64,000 nt of DNA from Melanocharis versteri (taxonomy: Eukaryota; Chordata; Aves; Passeriformes; Melanocharitidae), in assembly GCA_013397845.1 (NCBI GenBank), contig VZTG01006317.1, positions 65,710 through 129,709 of the forward strand. The letters are read 5' to 3'. The translations under genes were made by a program, and so were the position numbers. The notes under the pieces are model-generated. The model was not told the DNA's origin, did no database searches, and was given only the letters and a program-made list of their open reading frames with translations. Positions 13,101 to 24,400 of this stretch are shown here, one piece after another. Numbering within the stretch: position 1 is the first letter of the stretch; each line of letters begins with the position of its first letter.

Positions 13101-14989
13101 ATTATTCCCTCCTGTCAAAAAGATGTCTAATACTTGCAGGAAACCTGTAAAGCCATTGATTGTGCAGATGATACTGTTTGTTTAAGGAGGTGGAAGCAAG
13201 AATCCAAGCTGTAATTTTGCCCCAAGGTTTCTTGATCCCCCCAGACTTGTCCAATTCACGAAATGCTCATCTTCTGGAGATCTCAGCTGTCCAAAGCAAT
13301 CTCTCAGGGCCAAAAAATGGTGTTTTTCTTCATCTTTTTATGTAACGCATCATTTATACCTTTAGTTAGATACCTGTTGCCTGCCTGAAACTAGTGCTGT
13401 CACAGCAGCTACAGGGGGAATTGTCTTGTCCATGGTACATTTGGGTTATTATTCTTTCACGCCAATATTTGTGCTCAACAAAACATTCTTTTGCAAGAAA
13501 ACATTTCTTGCAAAACCAAGATGAGCTTAGATACCTGGATAAGAAGAATTCATTCTAAAATTAGCATTTAGAGTTCTTTGGAGGCTCCAAAATGGGCCCA
13601 GACATGAACACGTTCTGGAGATTTTCACAGAGATTTGGGTCCTTCACTCACCCTTCCCCAGAGCACACAACTCCGTCCCAGCACAGACAGAAGGAATGGT
13701 GTCTTTATATTCTCTTGCAGATCCTTATATAGAGGTTAGTATTCAAAGGCAGGTTACAAAAGAGTAGAAATCCCATTTTTGAATCAAATCAATGCCAAAA
13801 TCAAATAGAGAGAGGCAGGATTCAATGCAAGGAATATAAAAACCCTGTTAAATTAGATACAGGTGTCACTTCCAATAGTCTGGGCACATATTGTCAGCAG
13901 ATCCAGGGTCTGATTTCTAATATATTTCCATTTCCCGCAAATGACCCCAGCTGGAGTGAAGCACCACTCACTGCCCATGCATTCATTTAAAGCACAAATA
14001 ATGACAGCTCTGGCAGCTCATTGTTCTCAGCTTAATGAAAGCAGCCTGCCAAATTCACAGCTGGGAGCCTGGCAGTAGTTGTTATGTCACCAGCCTCAGT
14101 TCACCCATGCTGCCAAATGTAAGGCTATTCTGAGAGACCCCATCACTCACATTTCTTTATTAGAACTTTTCATACACCACTAATACATCTTCAAAATACC
14201 ATATTTTTTCCTCCTACTGAAATCCAACTTGAAAGACAAGGTTTGGACATACAAATCACAGTACCTGAGAGGCTCAGTCCCTCAGCTCTGCTGTTCCCAG
14301 GCGCTGACCAGTGTCCTTGGAGTTTCCAGGAGAGGAGCTGGATTACAACTGACCACAGCGAGACCTAGCCCCAGATTTACATCCCTCTGGAATGATGACC
14401 CTTGCAGAAATAGCTTTGGACAGGTAATAGGATTATCAGGAGGGAATTAGAAAATTCTATTCATTAGTTTGAGCCAATGAAGCTGCAGACTGGAGAGAGG
14501 TTTAAAGGATTTGGTGCATAAATATAATTGAGCAGGGAGAAAAACAACCGGGCCCCATGAGCCACCAGAGATGGCACCTTGCTATTGCAGAGCCAGGTGT
14601 ATTAAAAATGCTGGAGATGTACAGACGGATTATAAGAATGGTGTAAGAAATCATTACTGGATGCAGGAAAGCTGCCCTTACAACCCTGATGGCCTTTTCA
14701 GTATGTCTGAGCTGTGATGGGACTCCAATTTACAAAAAAGGTAAAAGTATTTACATAAATTAAGCTAATATTTAAATAAATCACCCAGTCATACCCAGTT
14801 ACCCATTAAGCACTGACAGAGCGCAAATGAAAAAAGGGTGAGGGAGAATTTTGTTCTATGGAAGGCTATAAATGTCTTATGTGGCATTAAGGAACATTAA
14901 ACTCTAGGCAGTTTTAAATGGAAGGCTTGCATTTAAACACCTGCAGCTGTGGCTGTGACATGTAGTTGGATGCTTTGCAATCAAGAATA
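10172..14989. other. Unique non-coding DNA, low in repeats
   Basis: No gene recognised over 4.8 kb. Contents: a TTTGG simple repeat near 11715-11735, an A-rich tract near 11634-11652, a perfect hairpin at 13489-13515, and a stretch at about 13980-14150 with the look of conserved non-coding DNA (AATGA/TTAA motifs, no CpG, no long frame). The short frames scattered through it overlap on both strands and look like chance. Confidence 0.55.
13489..13515. repeat. Perfect 12-bp inverted repeat, 3-nt loop
   Basis: Left arm TTTTGCAAGAAA (13489-13500), loop ACA, right arm TTTCTTGCAAAA (13504-13515). All 12 pairs match. The stem is too short for a microRNA precursor and there is no T-run, so a terminator reading would be meaningless in this context. 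It may mark a replication template-switch event. Confidence 0.85.
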
Positions 14990-15268
14990 TCACAGAATCT
15001 CAGAATGGTTTGAGTTGGAAGGGACCTTACAGCCCATCCAGTGCCACCCCCTGCCATGGGCAGGGACACCTTCCACTAGCCCAGGTTGCTCCAAACCTCG
15101 TCCAACCTGGTCTTGGACACTTCCAGGGATCCAGGGGCAGCCCCAACTTCTCTGGGCAACCTGTAACAGGGCCTCCCCACCCTCACAGGTAAGGATTTCT
15201 TCCTATCATTTAATCTTAATCTCTCATCTTTTAGTTTAAAGACATTCCCCATGTCCTATCACTTCTTG
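14990..15268 (-). mobile_element. CR1 LINE 3'-end fragment (minus)
   Basis: Antisense CR1 of the common subfamily. It starts TCACAGAATCTCAGAATGG, continues through TTGGAAGGGACCTTACAGCC, the CCTGCCATGGGCAGGGACACC core, CCTGGTCTTGGACACTTCCAGGG and CTCTGGGCAACCTGTAACAGGGCC, and extends upstream into the part equivalent to CCCATGTCCTATCACTTCTTG. About 280 bp. The CAGGTAAGG inside it (about 15186) resembles a splice donor but belongs to the repeat. Confidence 0.94.
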
Positions 15269-15711
15269 TTTAACCAAAATCAGCAAGCTTGAACCACCTA
15301 AAAAAAACTTATATAGAGAACATCCTTCACAGGTGCAATGTTGAGGGTTATTGCCCCATGTGAACATTGAGCAAGAGTTGCAGGGTACCCAGAGCTTTTG
15401 GAATTGTGTCTCTGGTGGGGCTGCTGGAGTGGCTGGCTGGTGGCTTAGGTTATCCAAGGTTTTGTTCCTGATAACACTGAAAGCTCTCCAGAGGTCTGAG
15501 TACTCATTAAGACCAGCCTCCATTAAGCCTCATCTTCCTGATGTCACAAAGGCTGGCACAAGGAAAGCCCCTCCTTCTCCAGTGGAGGAGGATCAGGTTA
15601 GGGGACATTTTCACAATTGGATGTTATCAGGTTCACAGGAGATGGGGTGCCCAGGAGGGCTGAGAGGGCTGGCCCATGTCAGCCAGGGCCACTGTCCTTG
15701 TCTGGGCCCTG
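15269..15711. other. Non-coding spacer between two CR1 copies
   Basis: No gene recognised. A plus-strand frame of 168 codons runs from 15351 through this spacer into the following CR1; only its last ~25 residues have a recognisable origin, in the CR1 reverse transcriptase. The 5' boundary of that CR1 is uncertain and might lie somewhat inside this interval. Confidence 0.5.
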
Positions 15712-16160
15712 GAGAGGCACAGCTGTGTCGAGTCAGGGGGTCCCCAGCACAAGACTGGTGTGAGTGTGGGCTGGACTCACTGGAGCGAGTCCAAGGAAGG
15801 GCTGCAGGGATGATCGAGGGATTGGAGCATCTGTTGTATGAGGAGAGACTGAAATAACTGAGCGGGCTCAGCTTGGAGAGCAGAGGGCTCTAGGGGATCT
15901 CATCCGTGCCTGTGGATATCCAATGGGTGGGTATGAGGAAAAGAGAGAGGCTCTGGGCGATGGTGCCCAGGGACAGGACAAGAGGCACCAGGCACTGACT
16001 GAAACACGCAATTCCTGTGAACAGAAGAAAATGCATTTTTACCATGAAGGTGGCAAAGGAGGAATTAGGGAGCCTCTGTCCTTGGAGTTTCTCAAACCCA
16101 GCTGGTGAGTCCTGGGCAGCCTGGTCTAGCTGGCCCTGCTTGAGCAGGGGCTTGGACTGG
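15712..16160 (+). mobile_element. CR1 LINE fragment with end of reverse-transcriptase frame (plus)
   Basis: A longer sense CR1 piece. CTGGAGCGAGTCCAAGGAAGGGC then GGGATGATCGAGGGATTGGAGCATCTG... encodes residues like LERVQGRAAGMIEGLEHL, the C-terminal signature of the CR1 ORF2 reverse transcriptase, followed by a stop (AAATAA in the YEERLK context, about 15855). The 3' UTR blocks follow: GGTGCCCAGGGACAGGACAAGAGGC, ACTGAAACACGC, TGGCCCTGCTTGAGCAGGGGCTTGGACTGG. It then loses homology before the usual terminal repeat, so the 3' end is damaged or deleted. Non-functional relic. Confidence 0.92.
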
Positions 16161-16330
16161 AGCCTCAGTTTTAAAAAAATCATAATTTTGAGAAGCTAAA
16201 ATAGCAACAGTTCCTTTTGAAATGAGACATTCCATTTCAGAGACATTTTCCCCCCAAGTTCCAGCATTTATGTAGAATTTAATATATAGTTGTTCTCTGC
16301 TTGTTTGCTGGGTTTTGTTCTCTGTTTTAC

Positions 16331-16428
16331 CTAGTGGAAGGTGTCCCTGTCCAAGGCAAGGAGTTGGAATGAGGTGAGCTTTAAGGTCCCTTCCAACCCA
16401 ATCCACTCTGGGATTTCAGGACTCTGTG
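16331..16428 (+). mobile_element. CR1 LINE 3' tail (plus)
   Basis: CTAGTGGAAGGTGTCCCTGTCC, GAGCTTTAAGGTCCCTTCCAACCC and ACTCTGGGATTTCAGGACTCTGTG form the last ~100 bp of a CR1 of the common subfamily. It lies 170 bp beyond the preceding copy in the same orientation but belongs to a different subfamily, so I read it as a separate insertion. Confidence 0.85.
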
Positions 16429-17697
16429 TCTCTCTTTGCTAAACCTGCCCTGAGTTATTTCCTACCTGACATGCACGAGCTGCTAGAGATTCCAGGTTCT
16501 TCATTCCTTTCACTTCCTTATGGACTATCTAAATGTCTTTTATGAGATAGTTGTTAATTTTGAATGGAAGATCTCATTAAATTGAGAAGCTCACTTAGCT
16601 TGCCTCCAAAGGGCAAACGAAGAAATTTCATTCCCTGTGAAAACATATAAAATCATAGCAATGTGTAGGCAGAATTCAATTTAGCAGTGAAATAGCTGAC
16701 GGAGCTTTTCCAGGGCCCCACCAGAGGACACACACAGGGGAAAGGGGACAGGTAGGGAATTCCTAAATATAAACTTGTCAGCTTCCAGATCTTTGAAGAT
16801 TTTAGCTGGCATTCCATTGGAGACTGCTTTGTATTTGAGCAGGATATTGAATATAATTTTTTCTAAATGTTGAACCTCCGACTTCTATCTGTTCTGTCCA
16901 TTTTTGCAACTTCAGACTGTGAGATGTTCTCTTATTTTAGTGCAAGGTCTGGATAAGATTTAAGTCCACCACCCTCTAGGTTCTCCCTGCTGCAAGTCAC
17001 AGGAACACAAAAAACCATCAAAAATTTCCAGTGTGCCTGTGGAGGAAATCTTTTAAATTACCATGGCCAAAAAAGCTTTGTCAGGCCTAAAAATGACATT
17101 TTGAATCAATTTGGTGGTCTGCAACTGGTAAGTGTTATTAAATTTTTAGGGTTTTCCTATTTTTCTCTCTCTCTCTCTTTTTTTTTAAAATTAATATTAT
17201 TATAATATATTTTTATTTCCTCCTTCCTTCTGATGAGATATCACTTCTGCAACTTTAGGTTAAAATGTGCCCTTAATGTTTTTAATTTAGATTACATTTT
17301 CTCTGCTAGCAACTGCACTGTACATGCCACAATTTCAAATGAAATATCTGTCAAAAAAATTGATTACTGGTGTTATTTTATGATAGTTTTATATCTAATG
17401 ATGAAGAATTTGCACTTGCAAGAATATCTACAAAATTACAGTTGTTCATCACTGGCTCAAAAAGCCCCTTTGTTGCAAAAAGATGGATTAAATCTTGATG
17501 TGGAAACTGATCCTAAACCAATTAGGAAAACTCCATTTGTTTGCATCCTTGTCATTAAGTTAAGGAAGATTAAAATGCAGAGCAGGAAGAGGAGCAATGT
17601 GTCTCCCACGCCCAATTTGTCACGGAGCTGCAACATCTTGCCCTGTTGCAGGTCTGAGGCAAAGCAAGGCTTAAAATTGTGGCCTGTTTAGTTGCTT
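16429..17697. other. Unique AT-rich non-coding DNA
   Basis: No gene recognised. It includes a CT/T-rich tract at 17162-17188 followed by an AT-only patch to about 17217. A plus-strand frame of 152 codons (17233-17691) has no domain that I can name; its biased composition (Phe, Asn, Lys, Cys) is typical of AT-rich chance frames. Confidence 0.55.
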
Positions 17698-18211
17698 TTC
17701 CACTGAAGAGCTCAGAGCAGCCTTCTGCTGTCAGGGAGAGACTGGTCCCACCTTCCCACTGCCCAGCCACCCACTGCCTTCCTGTATTTTGGCAGTTTGT
17801 GTCATAATTGGTGTGTTGGTTTTCCTCCCGCTGTAGCTCATTCTCCATCACCAGGATGATGGCCCCGTGCCTGCTGGTAGTCTCCTGCCTTTGAAGAAGG
17901 ATGGAGAGAAGCCATATTCCCAGCTGGCCATCCTCTGGCATGGGACTTCTGCTCCTTCGTCCTGGCTGCCCACCCTGCGTGCCCCGAGCGATGCCGGGCC
18001 TGGGCAGCCTTGGCAGGGCTGGGCTCAAACGTTGGTGTGCAGTGGAGACGTCCGCGTTCCCTCGTGGGCTCAGGAGCACCTGAGGTGTGCCAGCCTGGGA
18101 GCCAGAGGGGCTCGGGCACTGGAGGGTTCCTTCAGGGAGTCTTTCCCTTGGTTTTAGGAGTGCTTTGTACATTGAGTTGAGTTTGTTTGCCGCCAAAATC
18201 TGTTCCAGCAA
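17570..18211 (-). other. Unrecognised 213-codon open frame, probably not a gene
   Basis: An ATG-initiated minus-strand frame running from 18211 down to 17570, starting MLEQILAANKLNSMYKALL. The N-terminal part could be weakly helical and the middle is Pro/Arg/Ser-rich. No domain, signal peptide or membrane segment is evident. It covers the GC-rich patch at 17.9-18.1 kb, where at least three other frames are also open, so high G+C alone may explain its length. An exon of an unknown gene or lncRNA cannot be excluded. Confidence 0.15.
17940..18130. other. Small GC/CpG-rich patch
   Basis: Within otherwise CpG-poor DNA, about 190 bp contain roughly a dozen CpGs (for example CTTCGTCC, CCGAGCGATGCCGGG, GACGTCCGCGTTCCCTCG). 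That is far below a full CpG-island length. It could be a weak promoter or enhancer, or just a GC-biased spot. No TATA box or initiator is convincing on either strand. Confidence 0.35.
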
Positions 18212-20000
18212 GGGTCAAAGCAAAACTGCTGAAAGCGTTTGGTGAGGGGCGTAACTGCTTCTGGAGCCCATCGTTGCACCCAGAGGGACGATCCTTATCC
18301 ACATCCTACTTCAGTGTAACGACTGTGCCTTCCAGAGAGGTCCATCAAGCTTTTTGATTTTCCTTCATTTCTCGAGCATTTGGTCTTTCCTCAGTCCCTT
18401 ATTTTGCACCATTCCGTGTTGCCTGTAGAGGTCGGTGTTTGCCTGGGAAAGCAGAGCCGGGAGCCTGGAGTGCCGCAGTCCATGTCCTTACATCCTTTCG
18501 CTTAGCGGTGCTTCCCCCCCTTCCTGGGATAAAAACGTTACCTTCATCTCTTCTGAGCTTCTAAAGACGTACCTGAGAAGGAAGGTGCTGGTGTGTATAT
18601 TGGCACATCATTAGGCTTTGCTATCTTTAACGGATTTTAGAAGATCAAACATGGTATTTAAAAAAACTCGCAAGAACTTGACATTTCGTAAAATATTTGC
18701 ATATCTCAAAGAGGAGTAGAGGATAATTCAGAGTGATAACTGTGTCTGTAGTTATCATCTTACATATATTTTATGCAGTCGTTTGCTGGCTGAGCACATG
18801 AAATGTTTTCAGTGATGTGCTTGTAGAACAAAAGTGCTCCCTCTTTATCCTGATACCCACCCCCCATGATTTATCAGGGGTAGTAACAGCATGAGAGCAA
18901 TTACACCAACTGGCTTCCTGAGATTATGGAAGATATTTGGGGAAATAAAGTCTGTGGAGTGGTTTTGAGCGAGGAAAATATAAAAGCCGTCACTTAACAA
19001 CCGGGTTGTGTTTTGCAAGGACTGTCTCCTCAAATGTTCTTTACATGAACCACAGGTAATGTTCCTAAACACATTTAAAGATGTTATTTTAAATTAGTTT
19101 CTGTGTGCTTTCACATGGAAAGTGAGGTGAGAATTAATAGTATTTTAATTTATAGTTATGTGTGTTCCTGTAATTAAATTGGTCTAATCCCTCTTTGAAG
19201 AGTGACCGTTTTTCTACAAAAATGAAACCAATTGATTTAATTGGATAGTTCTTGGGACTCCATTCATTGGGAAATTTCTGTGGAGGATAGGTTATCAATG
19301 AAATGATTGTGGAAAGTGTGGTGCACCCAGTGCTTTTGGAAATGTATTTGTGGAAATCTTCAGCTAAAAGCGCTTATACATAATTTCTAATATTCGTATT
19401 TTCTCCTTAAGGACGTTGTCTCCTCCTGAAGCATCTTGGCAGTGGCTGAGGGATTCTGAGTGTTGAAATCCTGTTTGCACCCAGGTGTGCTCCCCCTAAC
19501 TTTTTATTAAATTAACTTCCCAATCCTACTTTTTTTAGTAGTTTGTTTTTTTTTAATTTATTTTTAAATAAGTGCCTAGGACAGGATGATGTATGACTTT
19601 CTCAATTTACATCTAGGCAAATGAAGATCACTCTCTTTTAGATTTTCTTTGGAATCTGCAGCTGGAAGGGAGCACTGTTACCTAAGGCACTGAAACATTC
19701 CCCTTACACCTTGGTTTCTGCTGGCTTGGTGTGTTTAGGCAGCAAATTCTTTCACCAGAACAATGGGTAAAGGGTGAGGCTGGGAGCTGTTAAATGATGC
19801 AGTTTCTATACAGATTTGTTGCCACGTAATGAGACTTTTGTGCCTCTTTCATTACTGCTGGTAGCCTCTGCTTGCTAACATTGAATGGCAGCTGGGAGTG
19901 AGATGAAGCAACCCTCCCTTTGTCTTCTCATAGGGATTTGCCATGTATGTGTTTCCACAACAGTGATGTATGACCTTCATTTTGCCACTCCTCAATACGA
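18212..20000. other. Unique non-coding DNA
   Basis: No gene recognised. Mostly AT-rich; T/AT-rich tract at about 19529-19570. Open frames are short and sparse. Confidence 0.6.
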
Positions 20001-20783
20001 TCATAGAATTCTTCTTGTTGGAAGAGACCTTAAAGCTCATCCAGTACCACCCCTGCCATGGGCAGGGACACCTTCCACTATCCCAGGTTGCTCCAGGCCC
20101 TGTCCAACCTGGCCTTGGACACTTCCAGGGACCCGGGGGCAGCCACAGCTTCTCTGTCCTAGGGCCTCCCCACCCTCATAGTGAAGAATTTCCTCTTAAA
20201 ATCTAATCTAAACCTTCCCTTTCATCCTACATCCATTACCCCTTGTCCTGTCACTTTCATAGTAAAGACCTCTCTCCACCTTTCTTCTAAGCCCCCTTTT
20301 GGCACTGAAAAGCTGTAATAAGGTCTCCCCAGAGCCTTTTCTTCACTGGGTTGAACAACCCCAACTCTCTCAACTGTTCTTTATAGGGGAGGTGCTCCAG
20401 CCCTCTGACCATTTTTGTGGTCCCTCTGGACTAGCTGTAACAGGTCCATGTCCTCCTGTGCCGGGCCCCAGGGCTGGAGCAGCTCTGCAGGTGGGGTCTC
20501 ACCTGAGCGGGGCAGAGGGGCAGAATCCCCCCTTTCCTGCTGCCCACACTCTGGGAAGGCAGCCTGGGATATCATTGGCTTTCTGTGTGCCAGCACTCAT
20601 GGCCAGGGATGTCCAATTTGCCACCCCACCAGTATCCCCAAACCCTTCTGTGCAGGGCTGCTCTCAGTCCCAGCACAGTCTGCTGGTTCCAGGGATTGCC
20701 CTGACCCAGGTGCAGCGCCCTGCACTCAGCACTGTTGAACCTCACACAGTCTCAATTTGGTATCATGCAGACAGTGTCACCTA
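20001..20783 (-). mobile_element. Longest CR1 LINE copy in window (minus)
   Basis: Antisense CR1 of about 780 bp. From the 3' end it shows TCATAGAATTC, GGAAGAGACCTTAAAGCTC, the CCTGCCATGGGCAGGGACACC core and CCTTGTCCTGTCAC, then further into the element CTCCAGCCCTCTGACC, CCTGTGCCGGGCCCCAGGGC and GGTGGGGTCTCACCTGAGCGGGGC. The upstream part corresponds to the end of ORF2 (reverse transcriptase), but the frame is broken. The 161-codon plus-strand frame at 20299-20784 is antisense to the element and is not a gene. Confidence 0.93.
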
Positions 20784-21336
20784 GGATGTCAGCAATGTGG
20801 CACCTCACTGCCATTGGGTGAGGGGTAAAGGATGCATTGCAGAAATCTGTTGTGAACGGGTGTAACAAAATTAAAATATTTTGACAGAAAAAAGCATCAG
20901 GTTCAAAACTGAACAGAGTAAACTGACCCATCAGTCACCCCACTATTCAAAAGCTTTCATAGTCAAGTGGGGGCAGCTTTCACATGTTTGTTTTCCTTCC
21001 CAGGATTAACCAGATCTCCACACATGGTTCAGTGAAGGTTTTGAAAGCAAATTGGAAGTTTTCCCCTAAGAGGGTCCAGGTAATCTCCTGTGGATTTTAA
21101 TTTGTCACATAGACCACTGTCAAGACGACAGGTAGCTGCACCCTGCAGTAGGTGGATGTCTGCGTCCAGGATGTCACTGTTCCTGGTACAAAGAGTTTGG
21201 AGCTGAACCTGCTGTTTCCTAGAGCCAAGCTGCCCAGCCCCCCCTGCTTTGGGTGATGATCCCAAGGATCTGAGTACACGTGGGTGATGTGGTGGAGAGC
21301 CACACTGTGTGTGGTAAGTCACCCCTGCGCAATTGT
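20784..21336. other. Unique non-coding DNA
   Basis: No gene recognised. The 97-codon minus-strand frame at 21029-21322 has no identifiable domain. Confidence 0.5.
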
Positions 21337-21490
21337 GGAATCATAGAATATCCCGAGTGGGAAGGGACCCACAGGGATCATGGAGTCCAACCCCTGGCCA
21401 TGTACAGACACCCCAACAATCCCACCCTGTGCATCCCTGAGAGCATCCCTGTCTAAATGCTCCTGGAGCTCTGGCAGGCTGTCACTGAGA
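21337..21490 (-). mobile_element. CR1 LINE 3'-end fragment, second subfamily (minus)
   Basis: GGAATCATAGAATATCCCGAGTGGGAAGGGACCCACAGGGATCATGGAGTCCAACCCCTGGCC, CAATCCCACCCTGTGCATCCCTGAGAGC and CTCCTGGAGCTCTGGCAGGCTG define a CR1 subfamily distinct from the CCATGGGCAGGGACACC one. A longer copy of the same subfamily lies at 57.9 kb. Confidence 0.92.
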
Positions 21491-24400
21491 GCCCAGGAAG
21501 GGCCTTTTGGACCTCTCTCCTACTTGCCTGTTTTGAAGCAAACCCAAATAAACCATTTCTAACAGCAGAGGAGTGCAGGCCTTGCTGGTCTCCTTAAGCT
21601 CCTTCTCAGATTTCTCTCCAATGTCCAGCTGCTCCTCTGAATTTTAAAGTTGAAAGCCATGGGCAGCAGTGAAGCTCTAATTGCCTGTGCTAATGTTGTG
21701 GGTTTTGTGCAGTTTATCAAGGGCATCTTTTCGGCAGCTCTTCAGAGAATCCACCACGGGAATGTCAGGCTGCTTGTGCTGGTTCTCTGCGTACAGGGTC
21801 TGGTGGGAGGTCTGTATGGGGGCTGTGGTTACAACACTGAGAGAAAAATATTATAAAACCAGGGGATGGACAAAAAAATAAAGCAGAACTTCCTGCGGAA
21901 GACACACAAGGGAGAGGGACAGTTATTCATAGGTCCTGATATAACACTGCACGTCATAAAGTGATGCAGGGCCAAGCCTGATGAATTTGGAGCAAAATGG
22001 GGAAATAAGGCAGCAGTACACGCAGGTATTTAATCAGCACATAATCACAGAAAGGTCTTTGGAAGGAGCCCTCTGTTGGTCATCAGGCCCAGTCCCTTGC
22101 GTCATGGAAGAGTTTAACTGCGCTGAGCCGCCCCTCTGGCGAGGGAGGCCAAGGGGTCATTACGCCCAGGGAAGAGGTTTCTTGGCAGCTCCTGCACTGT
22201 CCAGCTCTTACAAACAAAAGGACTGCAGCGTAGCGTTGTTGAACTCTGGGAAGTGACAGTAAAAAATGAGATAGCTTGGGCTCCATGGTTACTGCTTCCT
22301 AGGAACTTCTGCCCCAGTGTTTTCAGTGGATAAGTAAACTTGTAATTTTGTTTTCTGAGCAGGAGTCATGGAAAATGTTCCCTAGGAGCTGAAATTTGGG
22401 GCTTTTTCTGTCTGAGCTTTTTGCTAAAGAATTTGGGGCTCCGATGAATGTGCTGGTTTATGTTGTCCTACACACAGAACAACATAAACCATCATATATA
22501 TATATAAAATGTGTCTTATCTGTGTGTGATCCTAGATAAAGTTTGTAAAGAATTTTTGAGATTTTAGGTCCTCTGTGAACTCTTTGCGTTGGGTATTTGA
22601 GATTGAAATTTCTTTTTCGTGCATGTGATTGAGTAAAAATCCGGAGTGGGATGACGCGCTAACTCTGTTTTTTAAGGGACAAGGACAGATCCTGAGGTTC
22701 CATGTTATAAACTTCAGCTTGAAACATTTCCTTCCTTTATGTTCTGTTGTCCCTTCTCGTAGCACACTGGTATCCAAATTCAATTTCTTATCCCACCCAA
22801 GGGAGCTCTTGGCATCTATGAAGTTTTGGTGTAAGGACAGAGCCGGAGATGGAGGAGGGACTTGGCTGACAGCCCTTGCCTGAGCGCCACGGGCCTGGAG
22901 ACTGTTTTGAGGATCCAGTTTGGTGTTACCCTGATGCAGCTCCCGAGTTCTTGGTCTGGTCTCACTCTCTGCCTGGGTTTGGTACCCCGTCACCCCTTTG
23001 CATCTCCAGCCACTTCATGCTCTCTTTGTTGCAGCACACAACATCATTTTCATGTTCTAGTTGCTGCGTTGTGGTACTGCTCTTCTCTGACTGAAAACTA
23101 CTCCCTTAGGTTGAGCTGTTTCTCACAGAATGACTGTTTTCAGTGTAGCTTTTACCCTTCACGAGGCTCTTGAATCTTTCTTTATGAATTCTTTTCATGG
23201 ATATTCCTATTTTTATAGTCTTTAGCTCTCTTTCAAGTCTTTGCCTTTGCTCAGATACCACTACAATAATGGGCTAATTGGCTTCCTTTGGCTCACTGTC
23301 GTGTCAGATTCCCAAAAAGGTAGGAACGGACTACAAATAGGCCCTTGGTCTTTTCTGCTTTCCTTGGGCATTTCTGTTGCCTCATCTGACTTTTGAAAGA
23401 GTTGGTCTGTGGAACCTGCTGGTCACTACCTGAAGAGGAGGATTCCTGCCTCGTCTGGCACAGTGTTAATGGCACTGTGCCCAACAGCTCTATAATCTGG
23501 CAGATCCCAGATTTTAAGGGAAAGTGATTGTTTTCTCCCTTTCCTGGGGCTTTTACTTTCTCTGGTATTTAAACTAATGCATTTCTTAAATCATACTTAT
23601 GTTGGCTGCCATTCTTGCCTGATTTATGTGTTAACATGTCTGTGCTGAAGGCTCTTTCCTTTTTCCATAAGCCTCCAAGGGTTTGGATCTTTTCTTTACC
23701 AGCACTGCAGCCTAATCAAAATCATGCCTTAAAATCTTGCAGTTCTAGAAACTTCTGTAAAATAACTCATAAGCAGCTACTTTATTTTCACTGGCTGTGT
23801 AAATCTGTGGCAGTTAGATTTTAGATGTGAGAATTAATGTTTGTGAACATCTCTCACAAGTTTCATTTCCTGAGCAGTGGGAATGCTGGGAGTGGCACGT
23901 TCCTCCACTCAGAAATGTGCAGCTGCAGAATATATCAAAATATTATATTTAGATGAATGTTTAAAGGCTGGCTCTGAGGAAAGAGGATAATTCGAAGGTA
24001 ATTTCTGAACAAAGAATCTTTTACAGATTATTATAAATGGACCTGCCAATATCTAACAGGGCCCCTTCTAACTCAGCTCCTGAAGAGGTTGTAGAAATGC
24101 ACACTGGAATCAGTCTTGGCACTATTTCTTCCTTTACCAATTTCATCATAAAGCATCCAGGGAAACGCTGACAACTATTGCTTGGTCATTATCATTTTGC
24201 CAGTAATGATTGCCTGGCTAATCACTTTGAATATTTCAATCTCAGGTTCTTTTCCACATAGGAAGATGCTCACTGTCTAGCAGGAGGAAAAGGTCTGCAG
24301 GGCTTTAGTTTTCATATGTACTTACATATTTTTTCTTATTTTTCTGTGGATCTGATATTGCCAGGGTGGATGAGCTCACCAGATCTTTTTCCCAAAGAGT

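Noticed and set aside
15180..15195. CAGGTAAGG splice-donor-like site
   Set aside because: It is part of the CR1 tail at 14990-15268 (CCTCACAGGTAAGG), so no exon is implied.
15351..15857. 168-codon plus-strand open frame
   Set aside because: Its only recognisable part (the last ~25 residues) is the C-terminus of CR1 reverse transcriptase; the rest is spacer and repeat.
20299..20784. 161-codon plus-strand open frame
   Set aside because: It lies wholly inside the antisense of the long CR1 copy; the peptide is repeat translation.
22040..22110. Possible old antisense CR1 (ATCACAGAAAGGTCTTTGG and CATCAGGCCCAGTCCC)
   Set aside because: The intervening sequence does not follow the CR1 order well enough.
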